In this document: positions 1 through 9,083 of the stretch, piece after piece
How the letters are laid out: every line of letters begins with the position of its first letter
Position numbering within the stretch: the stretch's first letter is position 1
DNA from: Aliarcobacter sp017996075
Lineage (GTDB): Bacteria; Campylobacterota; Campylobacteria; Campylobacterales; Arcobacteraceae
DNA length: 64,000 nucleotides
Reading direction: 5' to 3' (one strand)
Assembly (NCBI RefSeq): GCF_051062515.1
Contig: NZ_JAMXEK010000006.1
Made by a program: the position numbers and the translations under genes
The notes under the pieces: generated by a model
Databases searched by the model: none
The model's input: only the letters and a program-made list of their open reading frames with translations
Told to the model about the DNA's origin: nothing

Positions 1-2354
1 TTGCTACAATAGAGCTTGGTGCTAGTAATTACAGTATGCAAACAAGATTAAACAACTCTCCTTCTTTACCTATTGGAGTATTTTTACAAAGTGAAGCAAA
101 TGCTTTAGAATCAGCAGCAGCTATTAAAAAAGCATTAGAAGAAGCTAGTAAAAACTTCCCTGAAGATATGACTTATACAATTCCTTATGATAGTACAGAT
201 TTTATTACAGCATCAATTGAAGAGGTTGTAAAAACATTTGTTGAAGCTCTTATTTTAGTTATTTTAATTATTTTTCTATTTTTACAAAACTGGAGAGCTA
301 CAATTATTCCTTTAATTGCTGTTCCTGTATCAATAGTTGGAGCATTTGCAGGAATGTATGCTTTTGGATTTAGTATAAATCTTCTTACTCTTTTTGGACT
401 AGTTCTTGCTATTGGTATTGTTGTTGATGATGCTATTATAGTTATTGAAAATATAGAACGTCACATGGAGATGGGTAAAACTCCAAAAGAAGCAGGTTTT
501 GCAGCTATGAAAGAGGTAACTGGAGCTTTAATTGCTATTATTTTGGTGCTTGGAGCTGTTTTTGTACCTGTTACATTTATGGGTGGCTTAAGTGGTGAGA
601 TGTATAGACAATTTGCTATTACGATTGTTATATCAGTTTTAATATCTGGATTTGTTGCTCTTACTTTAACACCATCACTTTGTGTAAGAATATTAAAAAA
701 TAAAAAGCATGAACCAAAAGGCTTTTTCAAATGGTTTAATACTATGTTTGATAAAGCGACTGTTGGTTATTCACTTTTAGTTAAAAAAACTATTAGATAC
801 TCTTTAATATCTATGTTGTTATTTGGTGGATTGATTTTTATATCTTATGATATGTTTAAGGGAATGAAAACAGGGCTTGTTCCAGATGAAGACCAAGGTA
901 CAATCTTTATTTTTGGATTTAACCCTCCAGGTTCATCCCTATCAAGAACTATTGAGTTATCTGAAGAGATAAATGCCATTATTTCAAAAGACCCAAATGT
1001 TAAAAATATTATAACTCTTGCTGGTTATGACTTTACAACAAGTGCTCAAAGAACACATACTGTTGCTACAATTGTTAAATTAAAAGATTGGGATGAAAGA
1101 CCAGAATCAAGTCAATCAGCTCAAGCTTTATTAAAAAAATTTAGTGGGCAATTAATGGGAACTAGTGAAGGATTCTCATTTGCAGTTATTCCTCCTGCAA
1201 TTATTGGTATGAGTGTTACTGGTGGATTTGATATGTATGTTCAAGACCGAACTGGTGGAAGTATTGAAGATTTACAAAAAGTTGTAAATGAAGTAGTTGA
1301 AAAATCAAAAACAAGACCAGAACTAATGGGAGTTAGAACTTCATTATCTGCAAATATTCCTCAATACAAAATGGATGTAGATATAGAAAAAGCAAAAGCA
1401 AAAGGTGTAAATATAAATGATATTTATAATACTATAAATGCAACATATGGAAGTTTTTATGTAAATGATTTCTCACTTTATGGAAGAACTTATAAAGTAA
1501 ATATGCAAGCTATTGATACATATAGATCAAATGTTGAAGATATGCAATATATCTATGTAAAATCATCAAATGGTGAGCTTCTACCTTTAGATGCCTTCGT
1601 AACTTTGAAAAAAGAAGTTGGAGCTGATATTATAGAGAGATTTAATCTTTTCCAAGCTGCAAAAGTTTCAGGACAACCAGCTGCTGGATATAGTTCTGGA
1701 GATGCTTTAAAAGCTATAGAAGAAGTATCAAAAGAGGTTTTACCACAAGGATATACAATTTCTTGGGTTGGAACTGCTTATCAAGAGAAACAAATAGGTG
1801 GAAGTTCTGCTCAAGCATTTATTTTTGGTATTATATTCCTATTCTTAATTTTAGCAGCTCTTTATGAAAAATGGCTACTTCCAATAGCTGTTGTTTTAGC
1901 TGTACCATTTGCTATTTTTGGAGCTATTTTAGCTACAAATTTAAGAGGACTCGATAATAATATCTATTTCCAAGTTGGACTTTTAGTTCTTGCTGGATTG
2001 GCTGCTAAAAATGCAATTTTGATTGTAGAGTTTGCTCTTCAAAAAAGAAAAGAGGGATACAATCTAATTGATTCAGCTCTTGAAGCTGCAAAAGTAAGAT
2101 TAAGACCAATAGTTATGACTTCTTTAGCATTTACTATTGGTGTTATGCCTCTTGCAATTAGTAGTGGTGCTGGAGCTGCTAGTAAACACTCAATTGGAAC
2201 TGGAGTTGTTGGAGGAATGCTAACTGCAACATTCTTGGCAATTTTATTTATTCCACTATTTTATGTATTAATCTCAAGATTAAGTAGAGAAAAAGAAGGA
2301 AATATTGCTGAAGATTTAAAAAAAGAAGAAGAAGAAAACAATAGCGAGAAATAA
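1..2354 (+). CDS. RND (AcrB/HAE1-type) efflux pump inner-membrane subunit, 5' partial
   Basis: Proton-driven inner-membrane transporter of a tripartite drug or solvent efflux pump. The reading frame is open from the first bases of the window (in frame from base 3), so the N-terminal part lies upstream. The visible part starts in the porter domain and runs into a block of membrane helices with the family-typical stretches IEEVVKTFVEALILV and GIVVDDAIIVIENIERH; the paired Asp of VVDDAI is the usual proton-relay site. A second porter region is followed by a second helix block (GLAAKNAILIVEFA, RLRPIVMTS). The C-terminus is an acidic, Lys-rich tail. The membrane-fusion partner is presumably upstream. 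Family assignment is firm; substrate is unknown. Confidence 0.95.
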   Translation, partial: ATIELGASNYSMQTRLNNSPSLPIGVFLQSEANALESAAAIKKALEEASKNFPEDMTYTIPYDSTDFITASIEEVVKTFVEALILVILIIFLFLQNWRATIIPLIAVPVSIVGAFAGMYAFGFSINLLTLFGLVLAIGIVVDDAIIVIENIERHMEMGKTPKEAGFAAMKEVTGALIAIILVLGAVFVPVTFMGGLSGEMYRQFAITIVISVLISGFVALTLTPSLCVRILKNKKHEPKGFFKWFNTMFDKATVGYSLLVKKTIRYSLISMLLFGGLIFISYDMFKGMKTGLVPDEDQGTIFIFGFNPPGSSLSRTIELSEEINAIISKDPNVKNIITLAGYDFTTSAQRTHTVATIVKLKDWDERPESSQSAQALLKKFSGQLMGTSEGFSFAVIPPAIIGMSVTGGFDMYVQDRTGGSIEDLQKVVNEVVEKSKTRPELMGVRTSLSANIPQYKMDVDIEKAKAKGVNINDIYNTINATYGSFYVNDFSLYGRTYKVNMQAIDTYRSNVEDMQYIYVKSSNGELLPLDAFVTLKKEVGADIIERFNLFQAAKVSGQPAAGYSSGDALKAIEEVSKEVLPQGYTISWVGTAYQEKQIGGSSAQAFIFGIIFLFLILAALYEKWLLPIAVVLAVPFAIFGAILATNLRGLDNNIYFQVGLLVLAGLAAKNAILIVEFALQKRKEGYNLIDSALEAAKVRLRPIVMTSLAFTIGVMPLAISSGAGAASKHSIGTGVVGGMLTATFLAILFIPLFYVLISRLSREKEGNIAEDLKKEEEENNSEK

Positions 2355-2393
2355 AAACTCTTCTTATGATTTTTAATTAATCAAAATAGTTTA

Positions 2394-2424
2394 AAAGAAA
2401 TGGGGGATTAAATCCCATTTCTTT
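2394..2424. terminator. Bidirectional intrinsic terminator between convergent genes
   Basis: An 11-bp perfect stem (AAAGAAATGGG with CCCATTTCTTT) closes a 9-nt loop, with A/T-rich flanks on both sides. It sits between the RND gene stop and the stop of the convergent zinc-ribbon gene, so it can end both transcripts. Confidence 0.75.
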
Positions 2425-2430
2425 ATATAA

Positions 2431-2787
2431 TCAAAATAAAATTTTAATACCATATTCAGAATTTAAAATAGCAGTTTTATAGTAATCTTTTCTATTTTCA
2501 TTTTTAAAACCAAACCTTTTTTGAGTTTTTAATTTTATTTCTACTTCACCATTAAGCAAAAGTTCTCTTATTTCACTATGTTTTAGCCAATGTCCATATC
2601 GACCAAGAGCATTTTGCCAAATTTTAAATCCACATTTTGAAGCTGATGTTAATTCAAAAAACTCTCCATCTTCAGTTGTCCAAGAAGCATTGCTACAAGC
2701 ATATAATTCAACTTTTTTTCCTCTTACCTCTTTTTTTCTAACTTCAATTTCTCCATCATCACAATATGGACATTTCCCCAATAACAT
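2431..2787 (-). CDS. Stand-alone Toprim_C-repeat / zinc-ribbon protein
   Basis: 118-aa protein resembling the zinc-ribbon repeats found at the C-terminus of type IA topoisomerases. It starts GKCPYCDDGEIEVRK, has a later pair (YACSNAS, SASKCGFKIW), then the pattern E-I-R-E-L-L-L-N-G-E that matches the repeat's ELL..GK segment, and a basic end (FGFKNENRKDYYK). A nucleic-acid-binding role is inferred from the domain. There is no topoisomerase catalytic domain and none is adjacent. It may be a free DNA or RNA binding module or a relic of a topoisomerase. It is single-gene and convergent to the RND gene. Confidence 0.6.
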   Translation of the reverse strand: MLLGKCPYCDDGEIEVRKKEVRGKKVELYACSNASWTTEDGEFFELTSASKCGFKIWQNALGRYGHWLKHSEIRELLLNGEVEIKLKTQKRFGFKNENRKDYYKTAILNSEYGIKILF

Positions 2788-2905
2788 ATAAATTGCCTTT
2801 AATTTTTACAAATTATATTCACTTTTGATATATAAAAAGCTAAAAAATTAACTAAAAATTAACTCATTTTTCATATACTTATACAATTTAAAATAAAGGG
2901 AAATT

Positions 2906-3421
2906 ATGAGAAAAAAAATTCTTACTTCAATGTTACTTTTTAGTACAACACTTTTTGCAATGGAGCATTCTAACCATAATATGCAACATAACAATACAAA
3001 CGAAGTAGCTAATCAAAGTAGTAGTTTAACTATTCCAAAAGATACAAAATGTCCTGTTTGTGGTATGTTTGTAGCAAAATATGAAAAATGGATTGCTGCT
3101 ATTAAAACAGATAAAGAGAGTTTCTATTTTGATGGAGTAAAAGATATGATGAAGTTTTATTTTGAACCAACAAAATATACAAAAAATTCTGATTTAAAAA
3201 ATTCAACTATAAGTGTTACTGATTACTATACTCTTGAGCAAATCGATGCAAAAAATGCTTTTTTTGTAATTGGTTCAAATGTTATGGGACCTATGGGAGA
3301 TGAATTAATACCATTTAAAGATGAAAATAGTGCAAATGAGTTTTCAAAAGACCATTTTGGAAAGAAAATTTTGAAGTTTAATGAAATAACTTTGGATACA
3401 CTACCAAAAAAACATCACTAA
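2906..3421 (+). CDS. NosL-like copper-binding protein
   Basis: 171-aa exported protein. The N-terminus has a short basic start and a hydrophobic run ending near LFAMEH, a typical Sec signal (about residues 1-18), followed by a His/Met-rich stretch (HSNHNMQHNN). The core has CPVCGM at about residues 50-55 and a later FFVIGSNVMGPMGDELIPF segment, both characteristic of NosL-family proteins, which carry Cu(I) to nitrous-oxide reductase and are also found without nos genes. No nos genes are visible here, so a general periplasmic copper or metal role is the safer reading. An AAAGGG ribosome site precedes the ATG. A hairpin terminator follows at once. Confidence 0.8.
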   Translation: MRKKILTSMLLFSTTLFAMEHSNHNMQHNNTNEVANQSSSLTIPKDTKCPVCGMFVAKYEKWIAAIKTDKESFYFDGVKDMMKFYFEPTKYTKNSDLKNSTISVTDYYTLEQIDAKNAFFVIGSNVMGPMGDELIPFKDENSANEFSKDHFGKKILKFNEITLDTLPKKHH

Positions 3422-3445
3422 ACAATGCGTAAATCGCATTGTTTA
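3419..3445. terminator. Bidirectional intrinsic terminator
   Basis: A perfect 11-bp stem (TAAACAATGCG with CGCATTGTTTA) with a 5-nt loop starts inside the stop codon of the NosL-like gene and ends 7 bases before the stop of the convergent ppnP. It probably serves both. Confidence 0.8.
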
Positions 3446-3452
3446 ATTAAAA

Positions 3453-3767
3453 TTAATCTTTTATAAATGAGCAACAATAATCAACTAAAGTATGCACTCT
3501 TAATCTAAATTTTGTATTTGCAGGAATAGAAAAAGATGCAGGTCCTTCAAACTCTTGCCAATCAGATGCAGGAAGTAATAAATCAATTTTTCCTCTTTGA
3601 ATATCAATAACCTCTTTATTTACAGTATTAAGTTCATACTCACCTTGTAACATAATTCCTAAAGTTTTTTTGCTTCCATCTTCAAATGTAATAGCACGGC
3701 TTGTAATATTTCCATCGTATAAAATATTTGCTGCTTTTGCTATAGAAACACCTTTAAAATATGACAT
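3453..3767 (-). CDS. ppnP: Pyrimidine/purine nucleoside phosphorylase PpnP (YaiE/DUF1255)
   Basis: 104-aa single cupin-like domain, the usual length. Phosphorolysis of nucleosides to base and ribose-1-phosphate is established for the E. coli family member. Recognised by the family pattern KTLGIMLQGEYEL, then GKIDLLLPASDWQEFEGP and SFSIPANTKFRLRV, which lines up with the E. coli protein (GVM.EGEY, LLP...DW, F..P...F.L.V). An AAGGAG-like site precedes the ATG. It is monocistronic, ending at the shared hairpin. Confidence 0.9.
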   Translation of the reverse strand: MSYFKGVSIAKAANILYDGNITSRAITFEDGSKKTLGIMLQGEYELNTVNKEVIDIQRGKIDLLLPASDWQEFEGPASFSIPANTKFRLRVHTLVDYCCSFIKD

Positions 3768-3882
3768 TATAGTCTCCTTAAAATTTATCGCATTATTATA
3801 TCAAATCAATTATACGATTTTATTGAAGCAAAAGGCTAGAAATCTTTTGATATAATTCGAAAAAATTAAAAAAGGTGTAAAA

Positions 3883-4146
3883 ATGAGTATCCAAGAAGAG
3901 CTTAAAGAGATAATAAATAATGAAGTTTTAGTTGAAATAGAAGACCATATAGATGATATTTTTGAAATAATTGCTGCAAAAAAAGATACTCCAGAATTAA
4001 AAGAAGAGCTTGCAGAAATGCAAGGAATGAAAAAAGATTTTGAAGAGCTTTTAAATGATTTAGAAGCTGGTGAAATCGATGATGAAGAAGCTCAAGAGAT
4101 TTACGATGAAATAGTTGATATGCTTGAAGGTTCAAACGAAGATTAA
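3883..4146 (+). CDS. Small acidic helical protein of unknown function
   Basis: 87 aa with a strong excess of Glu and Asp and almost no basic residues outside two KK pairs. Heptad-like spacing of Leu, Ile and Met suggests one or two long helices or a coiled coil. A GGTG-type ribosome site precedes the ATG, and its stop lies 3 bases before the GTG start of recO, so the two are probably co-transcribed. I do not recognise a named family. A DNA-mimic or RecO-associated role would be speculation. Confidence 0.7.
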   Translation: MSIQEELKEIINNEVLVEIEDHIDDIFEIIAAKKDTPELKEELAEMQGMKKDFEELLNDLEAGEIDDEEAQEIYDEIVDMLEGSNED

Positions 4147-4149
4147 GAT

Positions 4150-4764
4150 GTGCAAGGCTATATTATTGATATAAAAGCTGTAAAAGATGATGATTTAATT
4201 GTCACTATTATATGCGAAAATGAGTTAATTACAACATATAGATTTTATGGAGCAAGGCACTCAAATATCAATATTGGCTACAAAATAGACTTTGAACTTG
4301 AAAGTACAAAGTCTTCTATTTCAAGACTTAAAGATGTTATTCAACTAGGTTTCCCTTGGATTTTAAATAACCAGAAAATGTATGCTTGGCAAAGGTATCT
4401 TAAACTTTTTTACACTCACTTAAAAGAGCTTCATGAGTTAGAACCATTCTACTTTTTTCTTTTAGAAAATTTAGTTTCAAAAATAGAGAAACAAAATGTT
4501 TATAGAGCTATTATAGAATCATATCTTTCAATTTTAGAGCAGGAAGGAAGACTTCATACAGATTTTGAGTGTCTTATTTGTGAAGTTGAAATAAATAGTG
4601 ACTTATCAATAGTAAGAGGTTTTTTACCTGTTCACAAAAGTTGTATAAGAGGAAAAGTTTTTGATTATTTAAAAATAAAAGAGCTTTTTTTTACAAAAAA
4701 AACTATAAATCTAAATGATGATGAAGTAGAAAACCTTTTTGAAATCCTACTTCTTGGGCTTTGA
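4150..4764 (+). CDS. recO: DNA repair protein RecO, short epsilon type
   Basis: 204-aa protein of the short RecO found in Campylobacterota. It would mediate RecA loading and annealing in RecFOR repair. Recognisable stretches are the N-terminal OB-like MQGYIIDIKAVKDDDLIV and YRFYGARHSNINIGYKIDFE, followed by a helical C-terminal part with C-x2-C at about residues 141-144 (FECLICEVE), reminiscent of the RecO zinc site, plus a later Cys (KSCIRG). The start is GTG; an ATG two bases upstream is out of frame. It is 3 bases downstream of the small acidic gene and is followed by a hairpin. Confidence 0.8.
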   Translation: MQGYIIDIKAVKDDDLIVTIICENELITTYRFYGARHSNINIGYKIDFELESTKSSISRLKDVIQLGFPWILNNQKMYAWQRYLKLFYTHLKELHELEPFYFFLLENLVSKIEKQNVYRAIIESYLSILEQEGRLHTDFECLICEVEINSDLSIVRGFLPVHKSCIRGKVFDYLKIKELFFTKKTINLNDDEVENLFEILLLGL

Positions 4765-4790
4765 AATAGAGTTAATATAAATCTATTTTT
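4764..4790 (+). terminator. Likely intrinsic terminator after recO
   Basis: A 7-bp stem (AAATAGA with TCTATTT) and an 11-nt loop are followed by a T-rich tract. It overlaps the 3' end of the convergent HDOD gene. Its stem is weak, so it is a moderate call. Confidence 0.5.
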
Positions 4791-5596
4791 GTTTTAAGAT
4801 TTTCTATGGTTTGAGCTAATATTTTTGTATCAAATCCATACTCTTTTGCCTTTATAATTCCTTCTTTAATTGATTTTTCGCTTAAAGGTTCTTTTATATT
4901 TGCAACAGTTTTGATTACACTTAAGATTTTTGCTTTTCTTTCAAACTCTTTTGAAACGTTATTTATATCATCTACAAATTCTATACTATTTATTAAATTT
5001 GGACTAAGTTTCCAGTGTTTAAAAATTTGTGCTGTTACATATGAACTAGAAAATCCTAAAAACTCTTTTTCTACCTCTTCAATAGATAAAATTCCTTCTT
5101 CTATTTTTGCTTTAAACTCTTTTTCTTTTTGCTCATTTAGAATCATATCAGCAATAATATATTTACCAATATCAATCAAAAGTGCAGGTAAAATAATTTC
5201 GTCTTTTATGGTTTCATCTATTTTACCCAACCATAAACTAGCCAAAACAGATGCAATATTTGATGAATTCATAAAATTATCATTTGTAAGTCCATATGGA
5301 GCCAAAGTTGTAACCAATAGCTTTTGACTACTAGCTGAAATAGCAACCGATATTGTAAAGTTTATTCCAAGTAAAGATATAGCTCTAAGTGGAGTTTCAA
5401 CTTTACTTCGAAAACCAAACATAGCTGAATTTGCTATTTTTAAAAGATTTGTTACAATCAAAGCATCTTTACTTATAATATCGTGAAGTTCGCTTATCTC
5501 TTTTTCACTTTTTCTTCTATACTCTTCTATTAAAATAATTGTTCTAGGAAGTGGTGGAAGGGACTCAACTCTTCTTAATAAATCATCAATTTGCAA
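4772..5596 (-). CDS. HDOD-domain protein
   Basis: 274 aa. The opening MQIDDLLRRVESLPPLPRTIILIEE and the following ISKDALIVTNLLKIANSAMFG are the hallmarks of the HDOD domain, a metal-less HD-like fold used in signalling scaffolds. The rest is helical, with LLIDIGKYIIADMIL in the place of the HD-type metal site. The start is a TTG preceded by a GGGA site. It ends head-to-head with recO, and ychF follows 20 bases upstream on the same strand. Function in this organism is unknown; such proteins often act in motility or c-di-GMP circuits. Confidence 0.8.
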   Translation of the reverse strand: MQIDDLLRRVESLPPLPRTIILIEEYRRKSEKEISELHDIISKDALIVTNLLKIANSAMFGFRSKVETPLRAISLLGINFTISVAISASSQKLLVTTLAPYGLTNDNFMNSSNIASVLASLWLGKIDETIKDEIILPALLIDIGKYIIADMILNEQKEKEFKAKIEEGILSIEEVEKEFLGFSSSYVTAQIFKHWKLSPNLINSIEFVDDINNVSKEFERKAKILSVIKTVANIKEPLSEKSIKEGIIKAKEYGFDTKILAQTIENLKTKIDLY

Positions 5597-5616
5597 AATA
5601 TTCCCTTTAATTTTAT

Positions 5617-6720
5617 CTAAACATTAAATCTAAAATGCATTACATCACCATCTTGAACAACATAATCCTTACCTTCTAGTCTTAATTTTCCAGCATCTTT
5701 ACACTTAGCTTCTCCACCAAATTTAACAAAATCTTCATAAGATATAACTTCTGCTTTTATAAAACCTTTTTCAAAGTCATTGTGAATAACAGCAGCTGCT
5801 TGTGGAGCTTTTGTATTTTTTCGTATAGTCCAAGCACGAACTTCTATTTTCCCAGCTGTAAAATAGCTTTGAAGACCTAATTTATCAAAAGCTTTTTGAA
5901 TAATTTGCTCTAAACCTGATTCAGCAACTCCTAAATCATCCAAAAATGCTCTTGCTTCATCATCTTCAAGTCCAACAAGCTCCTCTTCAATTTTTGCACA
6001 AAGCACAATAACATCTGCATTCACTGTTTGAGCATACTCTTTTACAAGTTCTACATATTTGTTTGTTCCAGAACTAAGTGTATCTTCATCTACATTTGCT
6101 CCATAAATAACATCTTTATTTGATAAGAATCTAAGCTCTTTATCCAAAGCTATAAATGCTTCATTATCACAATTTTCAAAAGTTTTTACAGGTTGAAGCT
6201 CTCCAATATGAGCATATAACTCTTCAGCAATTACAAGCGAAGCTGCAGCTTCTTTACTTCCTTTTGACTGTTTTTTAAGTCTTTCTATCTTTTTTTCAAG
6301 TTGTGAAATATCTGCATATATAAGCTCTGTTTCAATTATTTCAATATCTCTTAAAGGATTTACATCACCCTCTACATGAACAATATTTCCATCTTCAAAA
6401 CATCTAACCATATGTAAAATTACTTCGACTTCTCTAATATTTGATAAAAACTGATTTCCAAGTCCTTCACCTTTACTAGCACCTCTTACAAGTCCTGCAA
6501 TATCAACAAAATCAATAGTTGAATGCTGAATTTTATCAGGATTAACGATTTTTGCTAATTCGTCTAATCTTTTATCAGGAACTGGAACTATCGCTTTATT
6601 TGGCTCTATTGTACAAAACGGATAGTTTTCCGCTTGCGCATTTTGTGCTTTTGTTAAAGCATTAAAAGTTGTACTTTTCCCTACATTTGGAAGTCCTACT
6701 ATTCCTACACCTAGTCCCAT
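5617..6720 (-). CDS. ychF: Redox-responsive ATPase YchF (Obg-like)
   Basis: 367 aa when started at MGLGVGIVGLPNVGKST, matching the usual ~363-aa family length; an in-frame codon 11 residues upstream has no ribosome site, whereas AAAGGATAATT precedes this ATG. It holds the P-loop GLPNVGKST, the G3 motif DIAGLV, the coiled-coil insertion around residues 130-190, and the C-terminal TGS-type domain ending KDYVVQDGDVMHFRFNV. A ribosome- and stress-linked ATPase, cytosolic. It probably forms a unit with the HDOD gene downstream. Confidence 0.95.
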   Translation of the reverse strand: MGLGVGIVGLPNVGKSTTFNALTKAQNAQAENYPFCTIEPNKAIVPVPDKRLDELAKIVNPDKIQHSTIDFVDIAGLVRGASKGEGLGNQFLSNIREVEVILHMVRCFEDGNIVHVEGDVNPLRDIEIIETELIYADISQLEKKIERLKKQSKGSKEAAASLVIAEELYAHIGELQPVKTFENCDNEAFIALDKELRFLSNKDVIYGANVDEDTLSSGTNKYVELVKEYAQTVNADVIVLCAKIEEELVGLEDDEARAFLDDLGVAESGLEQIIQKAFDKLGLQSYFTAGKIEVRAWTIRKNTKAPQAAAVIHNDFEKGFIKAEVISYEDFVKFGGEAKCKDAGKLRLEGKDYVVQDGDVMHFRFNV

Positions 6721-7080
6721 AATTATCCTTTTGTCTTTATTTATAAATATCATACAATATCCATCAAATCGCTATTTAAATTGGATTCAATTTTTTTTAA
6801 AGCACAATAAATTATCACTATTTATAAAAATCTCAAATACTAAATAAGAAATAAAATGACAATTTTAAAAGACTCTATCAAAACAATTCCAACAAACGAT
6901 AAGGCTATCTTCTGTAAGGAATATTATAAACGAAAACAACAAAGAAATAGATAAATCTATTTAATTCGATATAGAGAAAATGATAATAAATTAAAATAAA
7001 GCTAAATAATTTTAAAGTAATTTACAAAGATCTTTTACAGTAGAATAAAAACTATTTTTAAAAACAATAAAAGGCTAACA
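6721..7080. other. Gene-free spacer
   Basis: About 360 bases of A/T-rich sequence between divergent ychF and the SRPBCC gene. The only open frame is a 32-codon ATG frame at 6856-6954 on the plus strand without a convincing ribosome site. No strong -35/-10 pair or terminator hairpin is seen. It presumably carries the promoters of both flanking genes. Confidence 0.5.
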
Positions 7081-7530
7081 ATGGAAACATTTGAAAAAAC
7101 TACTTTAATAGATTGCAGTGAAAAAGAGCTATTTGATTTTCATCTTGATACAAATAACATTAAACTAATAACTCCAAAACATACAAAAGTAGAGCTGTTG
7201 GATTATGAAGACTCAACTTATGAGGGGAAAATAGTAAAGATAAAAACTACAAGAGCTTTTATTTCTATGAATTGGATAATTAAAATTGAAAAACTACAAT
7301 ACCCAAATCTAATGGTTGATGTTGCTATAAAATCTCCTTTTTCTTATTGGGAACACAGCCATATATTTACTCAAAAAGGTAATTTGTGTGAATTAAAAGA
7401 TAACATTAAGTTTAAATTACCTTTTGGTATATTTGGAAAATTGATTTTTCCATTTATTAAAAAAGATATAAAAAATATGTTTGAATATAGACATCTTCAA
7501 ACAAAAAAATATTTTAGTAAAAAGGATTAA
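7081..7530 (+). CDS. SRPBCC-fold (START-like) lipid or ligand-binding protein
   Basis: 149 aa with the typical opening of small SRPBCC proteins (FEKTTLIDCSEKELFDFHLDTNNIKLI), a WIIKIEKL strand and a C-terminal helix with FKLPFGIFGKLIFPFIKKDIKNMFEYRH, close to ligand-binding SRPBCC proteins that sit beside cyclopropane-lipid and photolyase-linked oxidoreductase genes. An AAAGG site is 6 bases before the ATG. It heads a run with glutathione peroxidase (stop at 7530, next gene close by) and an SDR. Ligand unknown. Confidence 0.75.
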   Translation: METFEKTTLIDCSEKELFDFHLDTNNIKLITPKHTKVELLDYEDSTYEGKIVKIKTTRAFISMNWIIKIEKLQYPNLMVDVAIKSPFSYWEHSHIFTQKGNLCELKDNIKFKLPFGIFGKLIFPFIKKDIKNMFEYRHLQTKKYFSKKD

Positions 7531-7590
7531 GATATGAGATTTATTTTGGGACTTTTTTTGTTTATAAGAACTTTATTAGGAGATGAAAAT

Positions 7591-8067
7591 ATGAGTATAT
7601 ATGATATTGAAGTAAAAGATATAGATGGTAAAGTTTTTACTATGAAAAAGTATGAAAACAGGGTAATGTTAATTGTAAATGTTGCTAGTAAATGTGGTTT
7701 TACAAACCAATATGAGGGTTTAGAAGAGTTACATAAAAAATATTTTGATAAAGGATTATCAGTTTTAGGTTTTCCTTGTAATCAGTTTTTATCGCAAGAA
7801 CCAGGAACAGAAGAGCAGATTAAAGAGTTTTGCTCATTAACTTATGGTGTAGAGTTTGAAATGTTTAGTAAAATTGATGTAAATGGAGAGAATGCTCACC
7901 CTTTATATAAATATTTAAAGGAAAACTCAAAAGGAGTTTTAGGAACAGAGGCTATAAAATGGAATTTTACAAAATTTTTAGTTGATAAAAATGGTAAAGT
8001 GGTAAAAAGATATGCTTCTAGTACAAAACCAAGTGATATTGAAAAAGATATTTTAGATTTACTATAA
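7591..8067 (+). CDS. Glutathione peroxidase family thiol peroxidase
   Basis: 158 aa from this ATG, the usual bacterial length, beginning MSIYDIEVKDIDGKVF and preceded by TTAGGAG at good spacing. A second in-frame ATG at 7534 would add 19 hydrophobic residues that could be a membrane or export signal. The peroxidatic residue is Cys, not Sec, in ASKCGFTNQYEGLE; FPCNQF and the KWNFTKFLVDKNG motif with the catalytic Trp and Asn follow. It reduces hydroperoxides, probably with thioredoxin as donor. Probably co-transcribed with the SRPBCC gene. Confidence 0.9.
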   Translation: MSIYDIEVKDIDGKVFTMKKYENRVMLIVNVASKCGFTNQYEGLEELHKKYFDKGLSVLGFPCNQFLSQEPGTEEQIKEFCSLTYGVEFEMFSKIDVNGENAHPLYKYLKENSKGVLGTEAIKWNFTKFLVDKNGKVVKRYASSTKPSDIEKDILDLL

Positions 8068-8154
8068 AAGTTAAATATATTTACCAATTAACATATTAGT
8101 AATACAAAAAAACTTTATTCTGTAATAAACTACTAAAAATTTATAAGGTTTTTT

Positions 8155-8913
8155 ATGAGACAAAAAGTTTGGATTGTTGGTGCTAATGGTGCAATTGGTT
8201 TTGAACTTGTTAAAATATATTTAAAAAATGGTTTTAAAGTAGTTGCAAGTTCAAGAGATATTGAAAATTCAAAAGATTTTTTGAACTTAAAAAGTGAGTA
8301 CAAAACTAATTTGAAACTCTTAAATATAAATGTTTTAGATGAACAAGCTTCTAAAAAAGTTGCTCATGAAGCTTTTAATAATTTTAATGGGCTTGATATC
8401 TGTTTTTATAATGCCGCTGTTTATGAATCTATGAGTTATGAAGAGTGGAATATAGCAAATTTTGAATCTATGATAAATACAAATTATCTTGGAGCAATTA
8501 GAGTTTTAAAACCAATAATTAGCCATCTTGAAAATCAATCAACTACTTCAAAAATTATTTTAAATTGTAGTTTGGCTAGTTATTTTGGATTGCCTTATGG
8601 TGGAGCTTATAGCGCTTCAAAAGCAGCTTTATTAAATCTTGCACAATCAATTCAACCTGAATTAAAAAGAAAAAATATTAATCTTCAAGTAATAAATCAC
8701 GGATTTGTAAAAAGCAGGCTAACTTCTAAAAATGATTTTAAAATGCCTCAACTTATGCAGCCAGATTTTGCTGCTAAAAAAATATTTGAAGAGCTTAATA
8801 AATCTTATAGATTTGATATAACATTTCCACTATTTTTATCAAGCTTTTTAAAGTTTTTATCAATTTTACCATATAAAATCAGTCTAAAAATCACAAGTAA
8901 ATTTTTAAAATAA
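8155..8913 (+). CDS. Short-chain dehydrogenase/reductase
   Basis: 252 aa. Rossmann nucleotide site at GANGAIGFELVKIY (residues about 8-21), an NAAVYE motif and the catalytic Ser (LNCSLASYFG) plus YSASK. The C-terminal section after about residue 215 is hydrophobic (ITFPLFLSSFLKFLSILPY), which suggests a membrane-facing substrate. SDRs of this type commonly lie between an SRPBCC gene and a flavin amine-oxidase-like gene, as here. Substrate unknown. Confidence 0.85.
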   Translation: MRQKVWIVGANGAIGFELVKIYLKNGFKVVASSRDIENSKDFLNLKSEYKTNLKLLNINVLDEQASKKVAHEAFNNFNGLDICFYNAAVYESMSYEEWNIANFESMINTNYLGAIRVLKPIISHLENQSTTSKIILNCSLASYFGLPYGGAYSASKAALLNLAQSIQPELKRKNINLQVINHGFVKSRLTSKNDFKMPQLMQPDFAAKKIFEELNKSYRFDITFPLFLSSFLKFLSILPYKISLKITSKFLK

Positions 8914-9083
8914 TAGCTTTATTGTCTACTATTAAAATAATTTTAAAGAGTTAGGCAAACTTTTTTAAATAGATATGAAATAACAAAATAAAGATACAAA
9001 ATTATCTTGATTTATAATAAATTTAAAAATAAGGATATCTCAAAATTGACTTTTACAAAACTTGACTCAAAAGGAAGATATAG

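Noticed and set aside
2860..2895. AAAAATTAACT tandem pair before the NosL-like gene as an operator
   Set aside because: Only two short AT-rich copies; too weak to call.
6856..6954. 32-codon ATG frame in the spacer after ychF
   Set aside because: No convincing ribosome site and no recognisable sequence; chance frame in AT-rich DNA is as likely.
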